From an uncultured Dehalococcoidia bacterium (GTDB taxonomy: Bacteria > Chloroflexota > Dehalococcoidia > Lucifugimonadales > UBA3495), in contig CATOSP010000001.1 of assembly GCA_951812625.1 (NCBI GenBank), positions 388,065-452,064 of the forward strand: a DNA stretch of 64,000 bases. The letters run 5' to 3'. Both the position numbers and the translations under genes were made by a program. Of this stretch, positions 24,209 to 32,978 are shown one piece after another; positions within the stretch are counted from its first letter, which is position 1; the number at the start of each line of letters is the position of its first letter. The notes beneath the pieces are model-generated. The model was given only the letters and a program-made list of their open reading frames with translations. It did not search any database and was not told the DNA's origin.

Positions 24209-25828
24209 CTAACCCTCAGTTTCGTCGCGGATTAGGCGGCGGAGGACTTTGCCTGCGGCGCTGACCGGGAGCTGGTCGCGGAACTCCATGATGCGGGGGA
24301 CTTTGTAGGCGGCGAGGTTGCGGCGGCAGAAGGCGGTGATGTCCGCTTGGGCTGTATCGTCTGAATCGAAGCCGTGGCCGTCTTTGAGGACTACGACCGC
24401 CTTGACCGTCTCGCCCCGGTAGCTGTCGGCTATTCCGGTGACGGCGGCGCTGCTGATCAGCGGGTGCTGGTAGAGGGTCTCTTCGACCTCGCGGGGCCAC
24501 ACCTTGAACCCGGCGGCGTTGATCACGTCCTTCTTGCGATCAACGATGTAGAAATAGCCCTCATCGTCCATCTGGGCGAGGTCCCCGGTGTAGAGCCAGC
24601 CATCGCTCAGAACATTGTCTGTCTCCTCGGGGCGGCGCCAGTACCCCTGCATGACCTGTGGGCCTTTGAGCAACAGTTCCCCAACCTCCCCGGCGGGCAA
24701 CTCGGTCGTTCCGTCGTCGGCGTCCACGATGCGGGCGTCGGTGTCCGGGAGGGGTACGCCGATGGAGCCTGCCCTGGCCCGGTGGATAGGGTTGGCGTGA
24801 GTCAAAGGCGAGGTCTCGGTCAGGCCGTATCCCTCGATGAGGGTCTCGTGTCCGACCAGACGGTCGAAGGCTTCCTTCACCGCGGCGGGAAGAGGGGCGG
24901 CGCTGGTGCGGCTGGGGCGCAAGGAGGACAGGTCGAAGTTCCTGGCCTCGGGGTGGTCCATGATGGCGATGTACATGGTGGGGACGCCCAGGAAGCGGGT
25001 GGCGCGGTATTCCTGGATGGCCCGGAGGACTCCCCGGGGATGGAACCGGCGGAACAGGACCATAGTCCCACCGGCGGCGATTGGGACGTTCATCGCGCCT
25101 GCTATACCGCCGATGTGGAAGAGGGGCAGCACGGTAATGAACGTTTCATCGTCCCGGTAGGCGAACCAGTCGCGGAATTGCAAGGTATTGGTCACCAGGT
25201 TCCGGTGGGTCAGCATCGCTGCCTTGGGGACGCCAGTGGTACCTCCGGTGTAGGGTAACAGGGCGAGGTCCCGGTCTACATCGACCGACAAGTCCCTGTT
25301 GGAGGCCGATGACTGTCCCAGGAGTGCGAAAAATGAGAGTGCTCCAGGGATATTCTGGTCGCCGGTGACGATGACGTTCTCGACGGCGGTTTCAGCGATG
25401 ACCTCTTTGACCCGAGGGTGCAGGTCCGGCTCGCAGATGACGGCCTTTGCGCCGGAGTCGGACAACTGATGGGCAAGTTCGTGGGCCTGGTACATGGGGT
25501 TGCAGGGAACGGACACTGCCCCGGCCTTGAGTATGCCGTAGAACCCGACCACCAACTCGGGGCGGTTCTGGAGGAAGTAGGCGACCCGGTCACCTTTGCC
25601 GATGCCCAGAGAGGCCAACCCAGCGGCCATCTGTTCCGATGCCGAGTCCAGTTCCCCATAGGTCATACGGGAAAGCTCCCGCTCCACCTCGCCGTCGCAA
25701 TAGACTATTGCGGGGCGTTCGGGATGGCGCGCCGCCGAGTCCTGGAGGAACTTGTGCAGGGGAATCCGAGGGTAGGTTGACTCAGCTTGAATGCCTTCAG
25801 GGTAGTGGTCCAGCCAGTTTCGACTCAT
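24209..25828 (-). CDS. Acyl-CoA ligase (AMP-forming, long-chain fatty acid type)
   Basis: The 539-residue ANL-superfamily enzyme has the AMP-binding loop YTGGTTGVPKAA (about 186-197), IEGYGLTETSPLTH, the adenylate acid in GWLYTGDLAQ, hinge DRKKDVINAAGFKVWP, and the catalytic lysine in VSAAGKVLRRL near the C terminus. It activates a carboxylic acid to its CoA thioester with ATP. A longer frame exists, but the ATG at 25828 (MSRNWLDHYPEGI) is the natural family start; AGGA lies just upstream, directly after a family A repeat. It is last in the ferredoxin-oxidoreductase operon. Confidence 0.92.
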   Translation of the reverse strand: MSRNWLDHYPEGIQAESTYPRIPLHKFLQDSAARHPERPAIVYCDGEVERELSRMTYGELDSASEQMAAGLASLGIGKGDRVAYFLQNRPELVVGFYGILKAGAVSVPCNPMYQAHELAHQLSDSGAKAVICEPDLHPRVKEVIAETAVENVIVTGDQNIPGALSFFALLGQSSASNRDLSVDVDRDLALLPYTGGTTGVPKAAMLTHRNLVTNTLQFRDWFAYRDDETFITVLPLFHIGGIAGAMNVPIAAGGTMVLFRRFHPRGVLRAIQEYRATRFLGVPTMYIAIMDHPEARNFDLSSLRPSRTSAAPLPAAVKEAFDRLVGHETLIEGYGLTETSPLTHANPIHRARAGSIGVPLPDTDARIVDADDGTTELPAGEVGELLLKGPQVMQGYWRRPEETDNVLSDGWLYTGDLAQMDDEGYFYIVDRKKDVINAAGFKVWPREVEETLYQHPLISSAAVTGIADSYRGETVKAVVVLKDGHGFDSDDTAQADITAFCRRNLAAYKVPRIMEFRDQLPVSAAGKVLRRLIRDETEG

Positions 25829-25840
25829 TTTCCTGCTTCC

Positions 25841-25900
25841 ACTGAGAACGTCGCCCCATACCACCATGCCGGCCGGGGAACCACAGATAGGATCCGTCCC
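25841..25900 (-). repeat. Family A repeat, copy A4, directly before the ligase ribosome site
   Basis: Read on the minus strand it runs from GGGGGACGGATCCTATC to ATGGGGCGACGTTCTCAG, ending 13 bases before the ligase ATG. Confidence 0.75.
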
Positions 25901-25913
25901 CCGAGCCCCGATG

Positions 25914-26777
25914 CTAGGCGGCGGACCCCCGCTCCAGCCCGGCCAGCATCCCGTCCAGGTCTGTGACGTAGCCCTCAAGAAGTCCGATGTCGTCGTCGGT
26001 CAGATGAGCGTAGCGCCGCTGTGAACCCACGTACTCCCGGACGGTGGCCTTCCGGGGGATACGCTGGCGGCGGAAATCGCCGTCTTTCCACTCATAGAGG
26101 GGCCACATGCCGCTGTTGACCGCCAGTCGGGAGACTTCAATACCCTGGTCGTCGTCGTAGCCCCAGGAGGGGTTGCATGGGGTGAGAATCTGGATGAATG
26201 CCGGCAGCCGGGTCAAGGCCGCCCTGACCTTGCGGTCCAGGTCCTGGGGATGGGACGTGGACGCGGTGGCCACGTATTCCGCGCCGCTGTACATGAGCAT
26301 CAGCGGAAAGTGCTTGGGGTGGCGCAGCTTGCCCGAGGGGCGGACGCCGGTGCGGGCCATGGGCTGGGTGGAGCCGGTGGCATGGCTGCCGCTGGCGGCG
26401 TGGGCCTGATTGTCGCAGACCACGTGGAGGTACTTGTAACCCTGCTGGAACGCGGTCGCCAGGTCTTCCAGCCCCAGATCGATCTGCCCGTCACCGTCTA
26501 TTACCACGATGGGACGGTCGATGCCCCGTATCTCCATCGCCGTCAACATGCCGACGATGCCGCTGTCGTGGGTGCCAAGCCCACTGCGCTGCAGGAAGTC
26601 ACGGCCGATGCCGCAGCCCTGCCCGAAGATTATAGGGTCATCATCCTTGAGATGCTCGAACACGGTCTGCATCACCAACCGGGTTGCCAGGTTCTCCGGG
26701 CATCCGGGACACTGGTTGGCGGTGATGTTCATGTGCACCCGCTGGTCCGTGGACTCCATCACCATCTTTATCGGCAT
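25914..26777 (-). CDS. porB: 2-oxoacid:ferredoxin oxidoreductase, beta (TPP-binding) subunit
   Basis: The 287-residue product has the N-terminal cluster-region motif NQCPGCPENLATRLV, FGQGCGIG, and the thiamine diphosphate/magnesium motif VIDGDGQIDLGLEDLATA (about 93-110). Family enzymes convert pyruvate or other 2-oxoacids with CoA to acyl-CoA, CO2 and reduced ferredoxin. Together with the alpha subunit at 27316 and the gamma-delta fusion at 28734 it completes the enzyme. Substrate (pyruvate or another 2-oxoacid) is not settled by sequence. AGGAG precedes the ATG. Confidence 0.88.
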   Translation of the reverse strand: MPIKMVMESTDQRVHMNITANQCPGCPENLATRLVMQTVFEHLKDDDPIIFGQGCGIGRDFLQRSGLGTHDSGIVGMLTAMEIRGIDRPIVVIDGDGQIDLGLEDLATAFQQGYKYLHVVCDNQAHAASGSHATGSTQPMARTGVRPSGKLRHPKHFPLMLMYSGAEYVATASTSHPQDLDRKVRAALTRLPAFIQILTPCNPSWGYDDDQGIEVSRLAVNSGMWPLYEWKDGDFRRQRIPRKATVREYVGSQRRYAHLTDDDIGLLEGYVTDLDGMLAGLERGSAA

Positions 26778-26847
26778 GATTCTCTCCTGCTAACGCTCGC
26801 TGTGTGCTGGCGCGAAATTCCGGCTGGCCGACGGAAGACCAACCCTC

Positions 26848-27012
26848 TCAGTTTTGTCTGTCTGCGCTGGGAGGCGGTTCGTCGAAGGGTCCATTGTTTT
26901 CCTGGGCGGCGATGCGGCGGTTGCTCCATTCCACCCATGTTGCTTTTTCTTCAGCGTGGGCCTCAGCGCGGAGCTTCTCAAGCCATTCTTCCAGACTTCT
27001 GGCCAATACCAT
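26848..27012 (-). CDS. Small 54-residue protein in the oxidoreductase operon
   Basis: The ATG at 27012 has GGAG eight bases upstream and an in-frame TGA directly before it, so the start is secure. The product is a charged helix (MVLARSLEEWLEKLRAEAHA, then EEKATWVEWSNRRIAAQE) with a proline-rich acidic end, GPFDEPPPSADRQN. The W-V-E-W-x-x-R-R and FDEPPP words recur, as I remember, in small Chloroflexota proteins, but no function is known. It lies between a small membrane protein and the beta subunit; an overlapping 78-codon frame in another register is less plausible. Confidence 0.6.
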   Translation of the reverse strand: MVLARSLEEWLEKLRAEAHAEEKATWVEWSNRRIAAQENNGPFDEPPPSADRQN

Positions 27013-27039
27013 TCAGAGATCTCCACGACTCGGCTATGA

Positions 27040-27297
27040 TTACGGACGTTCCGGCAGGAGCGCCGATAATCGGCGCAGGCCCCTGCCAGACAAAGACCGC
27101 CGTTTCCAATGGCTTTTCTGCTGTAGGATTGCTGACCAGACCAACAGACCTATACCGATGATGGACTGGACTATGAAAAGGCCGAAGTAAAGGGTCTTTG
27201 TCCGCCGGTCTACACTCCAGATTGATTCCCTATGGTCCTGCCGGCTCAGATCGTCTCTATCCTCCAACTCTACCCGGGCCGTCCCGCCTGCTATCAA
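27040..27297 (-). CDS. Small single-pass membrane protein in the oxidoreductase operon
   Basis: The open frame encodes up to 85 residues starting with TTG 19 bases after the alpha subunit stop; the true start may be later. A charged N-terminal half (DRDDLSRQDHRESIWSVDRR) precedes one clear membrane helix, YFGLFIVQSIIGIGLLVWSA, near residues 37-56, and a basic tail. No family was recognised. Its position between alpha and beta subunits suggests a tether or accessory for the oxidoreductase; this is inference. Confidence 0.5.
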   Translation of the reverse strand: MIAGGTARVELEDRDDLSRQDHRESIWSVDRRTKTLYFGLFIVQSIIGIGLLVWSAILQQKSHWKRRSLSGRGLRRLSALLPERP

Positions 27298-27315
27298 GAT
27301 ACAGCGATGCGCTGT

Positions 27316-28578
27316 TCACCCTCTGTCCCGCAGCATCCTGTCGAGCATGTCCTGGTCTTCGATCACGTCGAAGTGCCAGCGGTACTGCTCCCCGGCGCGG
27401 CCCTGATTGCCAGCCCGCATCGCCTCCTCGGCCATGTACATGACGTCGTAATATGTAACATCGCGGCCACCCAGACCCACGACACGGCCCAGCACCAGGG
27501 GCGGGTTGCTTTCCCCGAACAGGCTGCTGCGCAGGTCGTTGTAAACTGCCCCTACTGTGTTCCGGTCCAGTGTTACGGCTGCTTTAACGTTCTTCAGGGC
27601 GTGGATCAGGTCCTCGCTTGGGAAGGGGCGGAAGGTGTGAATCTTGATCAGCCCAACGGCCTTGCCCTGGTCCCGGAGCCGGTCCACGGCAAATCGGGAT
27701 GTGGCCGCCAGTGAACCCATAGCGATTACGGCAACCTCGGCGTCTTCCATGCGGTATTGTTCGATCAGCCCGCCGTAGCCCCGCCCCACCGCGCTGACGT
27801 ATTCCTGGTGCACGCCCTTGATGATGTCCTTGGAGGTGACGTTCAGGGCATGGTCCAACTGGTAGCGCCGCTCCATGTACTCCCGGTCAACGTCGATGTA
27901 GCCATAGCCGCTCATCCTGTTGCCGGAGTAGTACGCGGAGAAGTCCAGGTTCTTGATGAAGTCCACCTCCGGCGGGAGTTCCAGCGGGGGCAGGAATCCG
28001 TCGACGGCCTCCTGGGAAGGTATCTCCATAGGGTAGCTGTTGTGGGAGACCTCCCACCCGTCGTAGGTGACGAAGGCCGGGAGCAGCACCGAGGGGTCTT
28101 CACTGACCTTGTACGCTTGAATGACCGTGTCCATCACGTCCTGGGCATTCTCGCAATGGTAGTGGAGCCAGTGAATGTCCCGGTACATGATAGTGTCCTG
28201 GTCGTCAGTGCGTACCACCGCAGGGGGTTCCAGCGCGCGGTGGGCCACCACCACGACGATGGGAATCCGGGCGTAGGACGCAAAGATCAACTGCTGGGCC
28301 GCAATGAGCAGACCCTCCGAGTTGGTGGCAAAGGAGCAGCGCACCCCGGACTGGGTGGCGGTAATCTGGGCGTTCATCACGCTGCGCTCATGCTCCAACT
28401 CTATGAGCCTGGCATCGAGCGCGCCCCGCTGAATGGAGCGGGAAAGCTCCTCTCCCACCTCGTCGGACGGGCCGATGGGGAAGTAGCAAAGCACCTGGAT
28501 GCGTGCCAGCATCAGCGCCCGTGCCGCCGCCTTGTTGCCTGTGAGAGCCTCGCGCCTTTGCGTAGGTCGGGAAGTCAA
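27316..28578 (-). CDS. porA: 2-oxoacid:ferredoxin oxidoreductase, alpha subunit; TTG start
   Basis: The 420-residue product begins TSRPTQRREALTGNKAAARA, the usual alpha-subunit start. Seen: ELEHERSVMNAQITATQSGVR and TNSEGLLIAAQ, the pyrimidine-domain signature, VVVVAHRAL, then domain II with AEVAVIAMGSLAATSRFAVD and VGLIKIHTFRPFP, and AAVTLDRNTVGA. It forms the active site together with the beta subunit. The start is TTG (28576-28578 on the plus strand reads CAA), supported by AGGAG eight bases upstream. Confidence 0.9.
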   Translation of the reverse strand: MTSRPTQRREALTGNKAAARALMLARIQVLCYFPIGPSDEVGEELSRSIQRGALDARLIELEHERSVMNAQITATQSGVRCSFATNSEGLLIAAQQLIFASYARIPIVVVVAHRALEPPAVVRTDDQDTIMYRDIHWLHYHCENAQDVMDTVIQAYKVSEDPSVLLPAFVTYDGWEVSHNSYPMEIPSQEAVDGFLPPLELPPEVDFIKNLDFSAYYSGNRMSGYGYIDVDREYMERRYQLDHALNVTSKDIIKGVHQEYVSAVGRGYGGLIEQYRMEDAEVAVIAMGSLAATSRFAVDRLRDQGKAVGLIKIHTFRPFPSEDLIHALKNVKAAVTLDRNTVGAVYNDLRSSLFGESNPPLVLGRVVGLGGRDVTYYDVMYMAEEAMRAGNQGRAGEQYRWHFDVIEDQDMLDRMLRDRG

Positions 28579-28733
28579 AGCAAATACTCCTGGTTTCCGT
28601 GTGGAGCGATTAGGAGACTATTCGAACCTGGAGCCATTTCGGAGTCCCCACCTGAGCCGGAAAGGACAGCTAGGAGTAATTCCGTGCCGTAGTTGGTTCT
28701 TACGCCTGTAGCGGACCTTTGCAGCTGTCTGGA

Positions 28734-29777
28734 TCAGCCCTCAGATTGCTCTGCGGACTCTGCCGATTGCCTGAACCTGGGGCGGCTGGCCACTTCGCGG
28801 ATGTGGGGTTCCACCGTAATCTGCTGGTACTGGGGGTTGGTCTTGCGCACCTGGTCTTCGTCAACCATTGTCAGGGCCGACCCGACGCAGACCTGGGCGC
28901 ACAGTCCACAGCCCCGGCAGTAGTCCAAATCGATGCGGTATCCCTGTTGGGGCAGGTCCTGGCGCACAATAAAGCCAGTGCCGTCGGGGCAGACAATCTC
29001 ACTGATACACGACCCGACGCAGATGCAACTGGCGTCCTCGCAGACCGGTATTTTGTCCCGCCATACCCAGGGGCTGCCCCTGCGATAGCCGGGCAGTTCG
29101 TCATAGCGGTCGAACTGGTAATACTGGGGCAGCGATTCCACGGTAGCTCGCTGGAGGTGGGCCGGACGGTTGTCCGACTCGAACCGCACTCCGGTCACCT
29201 GCACCTGTTCATAGGCTTCCCGGGCGGCCTGCACGTTCCGCTCACCCACGTTTCCGGGGAATTGCTCCCGGATAACCTCCGCCAGTTCCTCCAAGCCAAT
29301 GCTGTCGGTCACGCGGCAGTATGCGCCAAGCAAGGTCAGGCCGACGGGGGGCGGGTTGCGGCCCAGCAGCCGTTGGGCTATGCCGGTGGCGTCGACGGTG
29401 GCCACCACTCCATCCAGGGCATAGGGAAGGTCTATTTCTTCCGGCGGCTTGGGGGAGTTGACCAGCAGGACGCCCTGGCGCAGGCGTCCGATGGCGTCGG
29501 CCACCAGCTCATGGGTGTTTTCCCTGGCCGTCAGGAGCAATTCCTCCTGGAATACAACGACCTCAGTGGGGTGGTAGTTGGCGCAACTGGCCAGTCCAGG
29601 AGCGTCGGAGACCTTGATGTAGTTGATGACGGGCGCGCTGCGGGCGCGTGTTCCGGGGTATACGTTGACGGACACGAACGCTCCCTGGTCCGCGTGCAGC
29701 TTGGCCAGCGCCTCTCCCGCCTGTACCGATCCCTGCCCCGACATGCAGAGCAGGTTCAATTCCTTAACCTCGGCCAT
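28734..29777 (-). CDS. porG: 2-oxoacid:ferredoxin oxidoreductase, fused gamma and ferredoxin (delta) subunits
   Basis: The 347-residue fusion has a gamma domain at residues 1-185 (LLCMSGQGSVQAGEALAKL, INYIKVSDAP, VDATGIA) and a delta/ferredoxin domain at 240-330. The latter has a standard 4Fe-4S motif CRGCGLCAQVC and, earlier, a less regular CEDASCICVGSC. Gamma-delta fusion is known in this enzyme class. It is first in the minus-strand operon (gamma-delta, alpha, two small genes, beta, acyl-CoA ligase). A family A repeat ends 12 bases before its ATG; the divergent RraA gene starts 268 bases away. Confidence 0.87.
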   Translation of the reverse strand: MAEVKELNLLCMSGQGSVQAGEALAKLHADQGAFVSVNVYPGTRARSAPVINYIKVSDAPGLASCANYHPTEVVVFQEELLLTARENTHELVADAIGRLRQGVLLVNSPKPPEEIDLPYALDGVVATVDATGIAQRLLGRNPPPVGLTLLGAYCRVTDSIGLEELAEVIREQFPGNVGERNVQAAREAYEQVQVTGVRFESDNRPAHLQRATVESLPQYYQFDRYDELPGYRRGSPWVWRDKIPVCEDASCICVGSCISEIVCPDGTGFIVRQDLPQQGYRIDLDYCRGCGLCAQVCVGSALTMVDEDQVRKTNPQYQQITVEPHIREVASRPRFRQSAESAEQSEG

Positions 29778-29788
29778 CGAAAACCCCC

Positions 29789-29848
29789 CGAGAACTTTGC
29801 CCCAAGCCACCGTACCGGCTGGCGCGTGCGTTCAGGATCCGTCCCTGG
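29789..29848 (-). repeat. Family A repeat, copy A5, before the gamma-delta subunit gene
   Basis: On the minus strand it runs GGGACGGATCCTGAACGC to TTGGGGCAAAGTTCTCGG, ending 12 bases before the ATG. Confidence 0.7.
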
Positions 29849-30044
29849 ATTGGAAACCGGCCAATTCCATACCGGCAATGGCCACCATGTTACCCCACCC
29901 AACAAACCTAGGCAATCTGAGAGACAGGCTGGCCCCTTTGCGCAGACGTATCCGGGGGATACAATCGCAGAGGCCGCAACCGGGTTGCCCACGGCCACAA
30001 AATCCGGCCCCCGGCATGGTCGGGGGAGAACCAGGTGGATAAGC

Positions 30045-30770
30045 ATGGCAGAGTTATCGCCCATTACCGATGAGAGGTTGGAAGTCCTCAAGCAGATTCC
30101 CACCCAGACCCTGATGGACGCCCTGTGGGTGAAGGGATGGCCGATGGGCTACATCCACAGCGCTCATCCGTTGCAGCTTGGGCAGAGCATGGCGGGCCGC
30201 GCGGTCACGCTGCGCTTCGTGCCCCACCGTCCCGACCTAGCCGACGACAAGCCCAAGGGTGAGCAGTCCGCCGAGTACGTGGCCTTCGAGCTTTGCGGCC
30301 CCGGCGAGGTGCTGGTCATAGACGCCATGGGCTGGAAGTACAGCTCCATCGGCGGCGACATCAAGTTTCTCCGTCTCAGGCAGCGGCGGATTGGCGGGCT
30401 AGTCACTGACGGCGCAGCCAGGGACAGCCGTGCGTTGAAAGAGTACGGCTTCCCCGTCTTCTGCGCTACCACCACCGCCAAGCAGGGGCCCGCCGAGTTC
30501 TGGCCCTGGCAGGTGAACGACGCTATCCAGTGTGGCGGCGTCCTGGTGCGTCCCGGAGACGCGGTGGTCGGCGATGACGACGGGGCAGTGGTGGTCCCCC
30601 GTTCCATAGTGGACGAGGTGATCCGGATAGCCCACGAGCGGGAGGAGGTGGAGGAAGTGATCAAGGCCCAGTTGGAGATCGAGCAGTGCTCTCCCGGAAA
30701 ATACTATCCCTTCAACGACCGCACCTGGCAGTTATTTGAGGAGAAGACAGGCCGGAAGCGGGGCGGTTAG
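30045..30770 (+). CDS. RraA/HMG-aldolase family protein
   Basis: The 241-residue product belongs to the RraA-like (demethylmenaquinone methyltransferase-like) family: GPGEVLVIDAMG (about 92-103), the active-site GGLVTDGAARDSRAL (about 124-138), VNDAIQCGGVLVRPGDAVVGDDDGAVVVP. The R-D pair in GAARDS matches the aldolase/decarboxylase metal site, so oxaloacetate decarboxylase or HMG-aldolase activity is more likely than RNase inhibition. The start at 30045 follows AGGTGG. Its last 115 coding bases plus five more recur exactly at 32979-33098. Confidence 0.87.
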   Translation: MAELSPITDERLEVLKQIPTQTLMDALWVKGWPMGYIHSAHPLQLGQSMAGRAVTLRFVPHRPDLADDKPKGEQSAEYVAFELCGPGEVLVIDAMGWKYSSIGGDIKFLRLRQRRIGGLVTDGAARDSRALKEYGFPVFCATTTAKQGPAEFWPWQVNDAIQCGGVLVRPGDAVVGDDDGAVVVPRSIVDEVIRIAHEREEVEEVIKAQLEIEQCSPGKYYPFNDRTWQLFEEKTGRKRGG

Positions 30771-30775
30771 CGGAG
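30656..30775 (+). repeat. 120-bp direct repeat, left copy (3' end of the RraA gene)
   Basis: Identical, base for base as read, to 32979-33098. It runs from within codon 204 to five bases beyond the stop. Confidence 0.95.
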
Positions 30776-30840
30776 GTGCATAAACTGGCTTTCACAGCAG
30801 TGAGAGAGTAGTATTTTCACGGCGAGGAGGGAGACGGGAT

Positions 30841-31068
30841 ATGGTAATGGATGAAATCAGGTTATGGGCGGTTGACGGCCCTAATGGCGCTGTGCGATTG
30901 GCAACAGCGGACCGGATGGCATCAGAGAGACTATTGGAAGAAACGCTGGTCGCCAATCCTGATCTTCTCATGCCTGGGTTGACTCTGGTGGGACGCCAGA
31001 CGCCCACCGAAGGCGGGTCACTGGACTTGCTGGGCGTGGACGTTCAATCTCGGTTGAGACGCGCTTGA
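30841..31068 (+). pseudogene. Truncated NucS/PD-(D/E)XK-type nuclease N-terminal fragment
   Basis: The 75-residue frame includes LLEETLVANPDLLMPGLTLV, GRQTPTEGGSLDLLGVDVQ, the typical opening of NucS-like and DUF91-type nuclease domains, where GRQxxTxxGxxDLL is followed by a strand with ELK. Here the frame stops after SRLRRA, before the ELK lysine. Active-site residues are therefore missing and the fragment is probably dead. GGAGG precedes the ATG. It lies inside the segment bracketed by the 120-bp repeats. Confidence 0.65.
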
Positions 31069-31100
31069 CCTGGCACGTTGACCGAGGACGTAATTCTCGT

Positions 31101-31332
31101 TTCTCGTCCAGTTCTGCAAACAACCGGCAAACAAAACCTAGGGGCCAAATTCCCTAGCCAAATCTAGGCTGAGCTAGAATCTCTGTTTTCAACCCCTTTT
31201 CTCGTCCAGTTCTGCAAACAACCGGCAAACAAAACCTAGGGGCCAAATTCCCTAGCCAAATCTAGGCTGAGCTAGAATCTCCGTTTTCAACCCCTTTTCT
31301 CGTCCAGTTCCGCAAACAACCGGCAAACAAAA
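31101..31332. repeat. 98-bp tandem repeat, about 2.4 units
   Basis: Units begin with TTCTCGTCCAGTT at 31101, 31199 and 31297; the third stops after about 36 bases. Units 1 and 2 differ at one base in CTCTGTTTTC versus CTCCGTTTTC. Each unit contains the inverted word CTAGG...CCTAG. Most of the 331-base gap between the nuclease fragment and the AlbA_2 gene is this array; no gene is seen in it. Confidence 0.93.
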
Positions 31333-31399
31333 TTCCAATCCTAGACTCTCTGGGATAAACAGGAGATGGACCTATTATTCCGATCATGTAGCTATCGAA

Positions 31400-32881
31400 C
31401 TAAATGTCGACCTCTAGTGTCCCTGTCCAGAAAGGCAGGTATTCTCTATTCCGCGAACCAGCATCAGGGTCTCGTACTTTGACCCATCCTGAGTCCACTG
31501 CTTCTCGAAGCAGCCGGGAAGCTGTGTCAACTCGCTCGTCCGGAAGTCCAAACCTAGCCCTCAAAGATGTGTTGTTTGTGGGCAGGTTCATAACCCAGCG
31601 TAAGCAAGCACGTATCCGCTCTGACTTGTCCATCGCCGTCAAAGGCTTAGGGGCGAACAAAACTGTTACTGTGGACTCGCCCCGGGCTTCGAATAGCGGG
31701 GCGGGAAGCTGAAAAAGCTCAACCGCATTGACAACCTTGTCAATCCCACTGCCACGTTCTTCACAGATATTGAATCGGCGCATAAGTGAAGCTAGGGCTT
31801 CGTTGCGCGAAGTTGGAGGGTAATCAACGAAACGATCAGGATTAACCAATGGCCTCCCTGGATTCGTGATTTCTATGCGGTCATCGAAAATCTCCACTAT
31901 TGGCCCGGTGCCAGTTACATTAAAGTCTTGGTGAATCAACGCATTGGCCACCAATTCACGCACCGCGATGTCAGGAACCATCGGAACCGAACGTCGCAAG
32001 GACTCCTGAATCACCTCGTTGGCAGGTAACAGAGTCATGATATATTCAACAATGCGCTGAAAGCCTACGGCATACCCTTCCGCAAACTCCTGCTCGCGCT
32101 TCGTCGAGATACGCCCTAGCCCTTCATATTGAATAACCCGCAGTGCTTTGCGGCCTAACCGACGGAACTGGTCGAAATCACTTAGGTTCTTGGCGAGTAA
32201 TACTGCTCCTAAGTTCGTAACGTTCCAACCACCGGCATCACAAGACGAAATCAACCTTTCGCTTTGTAGCGAGTCCAGTATCGAAGCGTTCGTCTCTGGC
32301 GATGGCAATGTCAGCAAATCGAAATAGACTGGATAGTCTAGATCGCGAATTACCTCAGCATCGCTCATGCGCTCGACGGCAATTCCTTCCTCAAAGCTGA
32401 CCCTATCAAAGACACGCCAAAGCGCTTGTTCTTTCTCAGGATGCTCCTTAAGTTTTTTCTTGGCACTGCCCACTCGGATAAATTCATCGCTATTGAATGC
32501 CACAGGGCGATGTGAAGCTGGACTGATTTCAAGAATGACGACCCGATCACTTTCGATCCAACATTCGTGAAATCGAAAATCCATCCTCGGGATCAAGGTA
32601 TGCGACAGCCAATTTTCCAGTGATTCATTGCCTTGCTTCGCTACTGCGGGAACGAAATTCGTACCAACTATTGTGTGCGTCCCGTCTTCAATACCCCAGA
32701 CGAGATAAGCAGCGGGCTTTCCGTGGAGTGCAGCACCATTAGACAGCGCTGAGATGTACTCGCCGATTTCCTCGTTATGCTTGAAGTTATGCTTGAACTC
32801 GACCCACTCGGTTTCATTGGGCAGGCTACGTAATTCGTGCACTAACCCAACAAGATACTCGCTATCACGAGTTGAAACCAT
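31400..32881 (-). CDS. AlbA_2-domain ATP-binding protein with C-terminal winged helix
   Basis: The 493-residue protein has an AlbA_2 (Schlafen-like) domain at residues 1-140 with ETEWVEFKHNFKHNEEIGEY and AAYLVWGIEDGTHTIVG, a HATPase_c_4-type domain at about 290-400 (IAVRELVANALIHQDF, IVEIFDDRIEITNPGRP, NEALASLMRRFNICEERGSG), and a helix-turn-helix-like tail. Members are described as transcriptional regulators; some Schlafen-like relatives act in phage defence. GGAG six bases before 32881 sets the start. Its base composition is visibly lower in GC than its neighbours, which, with the flanking direct repeats, points to transfer. Confidence 0.85.
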   Translation of the reverse strand: MVSTRDSEYLVGLVHELRSLPNETEWVEFKHNFKHNEEIGEYISALSNGAALHGKPAAYLVWGIEDGTHTIVGTNFVPAVAKQGNESLENWLSHTLIPRMDFRFHECWIESDRVVILEISPASHRPVAFNSDEFIRVGSAKKKLKEHPEKEQALWRVFDRVSFEEGIAVERMSDAEVIRDLDYPVYFDLLTLPSPETNASILDSLQSERLISSCDAGGWNVTNLGAVLLAKNLSDFDQFRRLGRKALRVIQYEGLGRISTKREQEFAEGYAVGFQRIVEYIMTLLPANEVIQESLRRSVPMVPDIAVRELVANALIHQDFNVTGTGPIVEIFDDRIEITNPGRPLVNPDRFVDYPPTSRNEALASLMRRFNICEERGSGIDKVVNAVELFQLPAPLFEARGESTVTVLFAPKPLTAMDKSERIRACLRWVMNLPTNNTSLRARFGLPDERVDTASRLLREAVDSGWVKVRDPDAGSRNREYLPFWTGTLEVDI

Positions 32882-32978
32882 ACGTAGTCTCCACACCACA
32901 GGTTCCGCAACGCGCCGGAGGAGCGTAATTGATATTATACATGGAAGCGACTTTCCCAAGCAGGAGGTGACGTCAATG

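Noticed and set aside
26790-27026. A 78-codon frame overlapping the 54-residue gene
   Set aside because: It has no ribosome site and a disordered composition; the 54-residue frame in the other register has GGAG, an upstream stop and a sensible helix.
28719-30770. A 683-codon open frame on the plus strand
   Set aside because: Only the last 241 codons (RraA) are real. The rest is antisense to the gamma-delta subunit gene.
31101-31332. Tandem array considered as a CRISPR
   Set aside because: The repeated unit is 98 bp without unique spacers and there are no cas genes.
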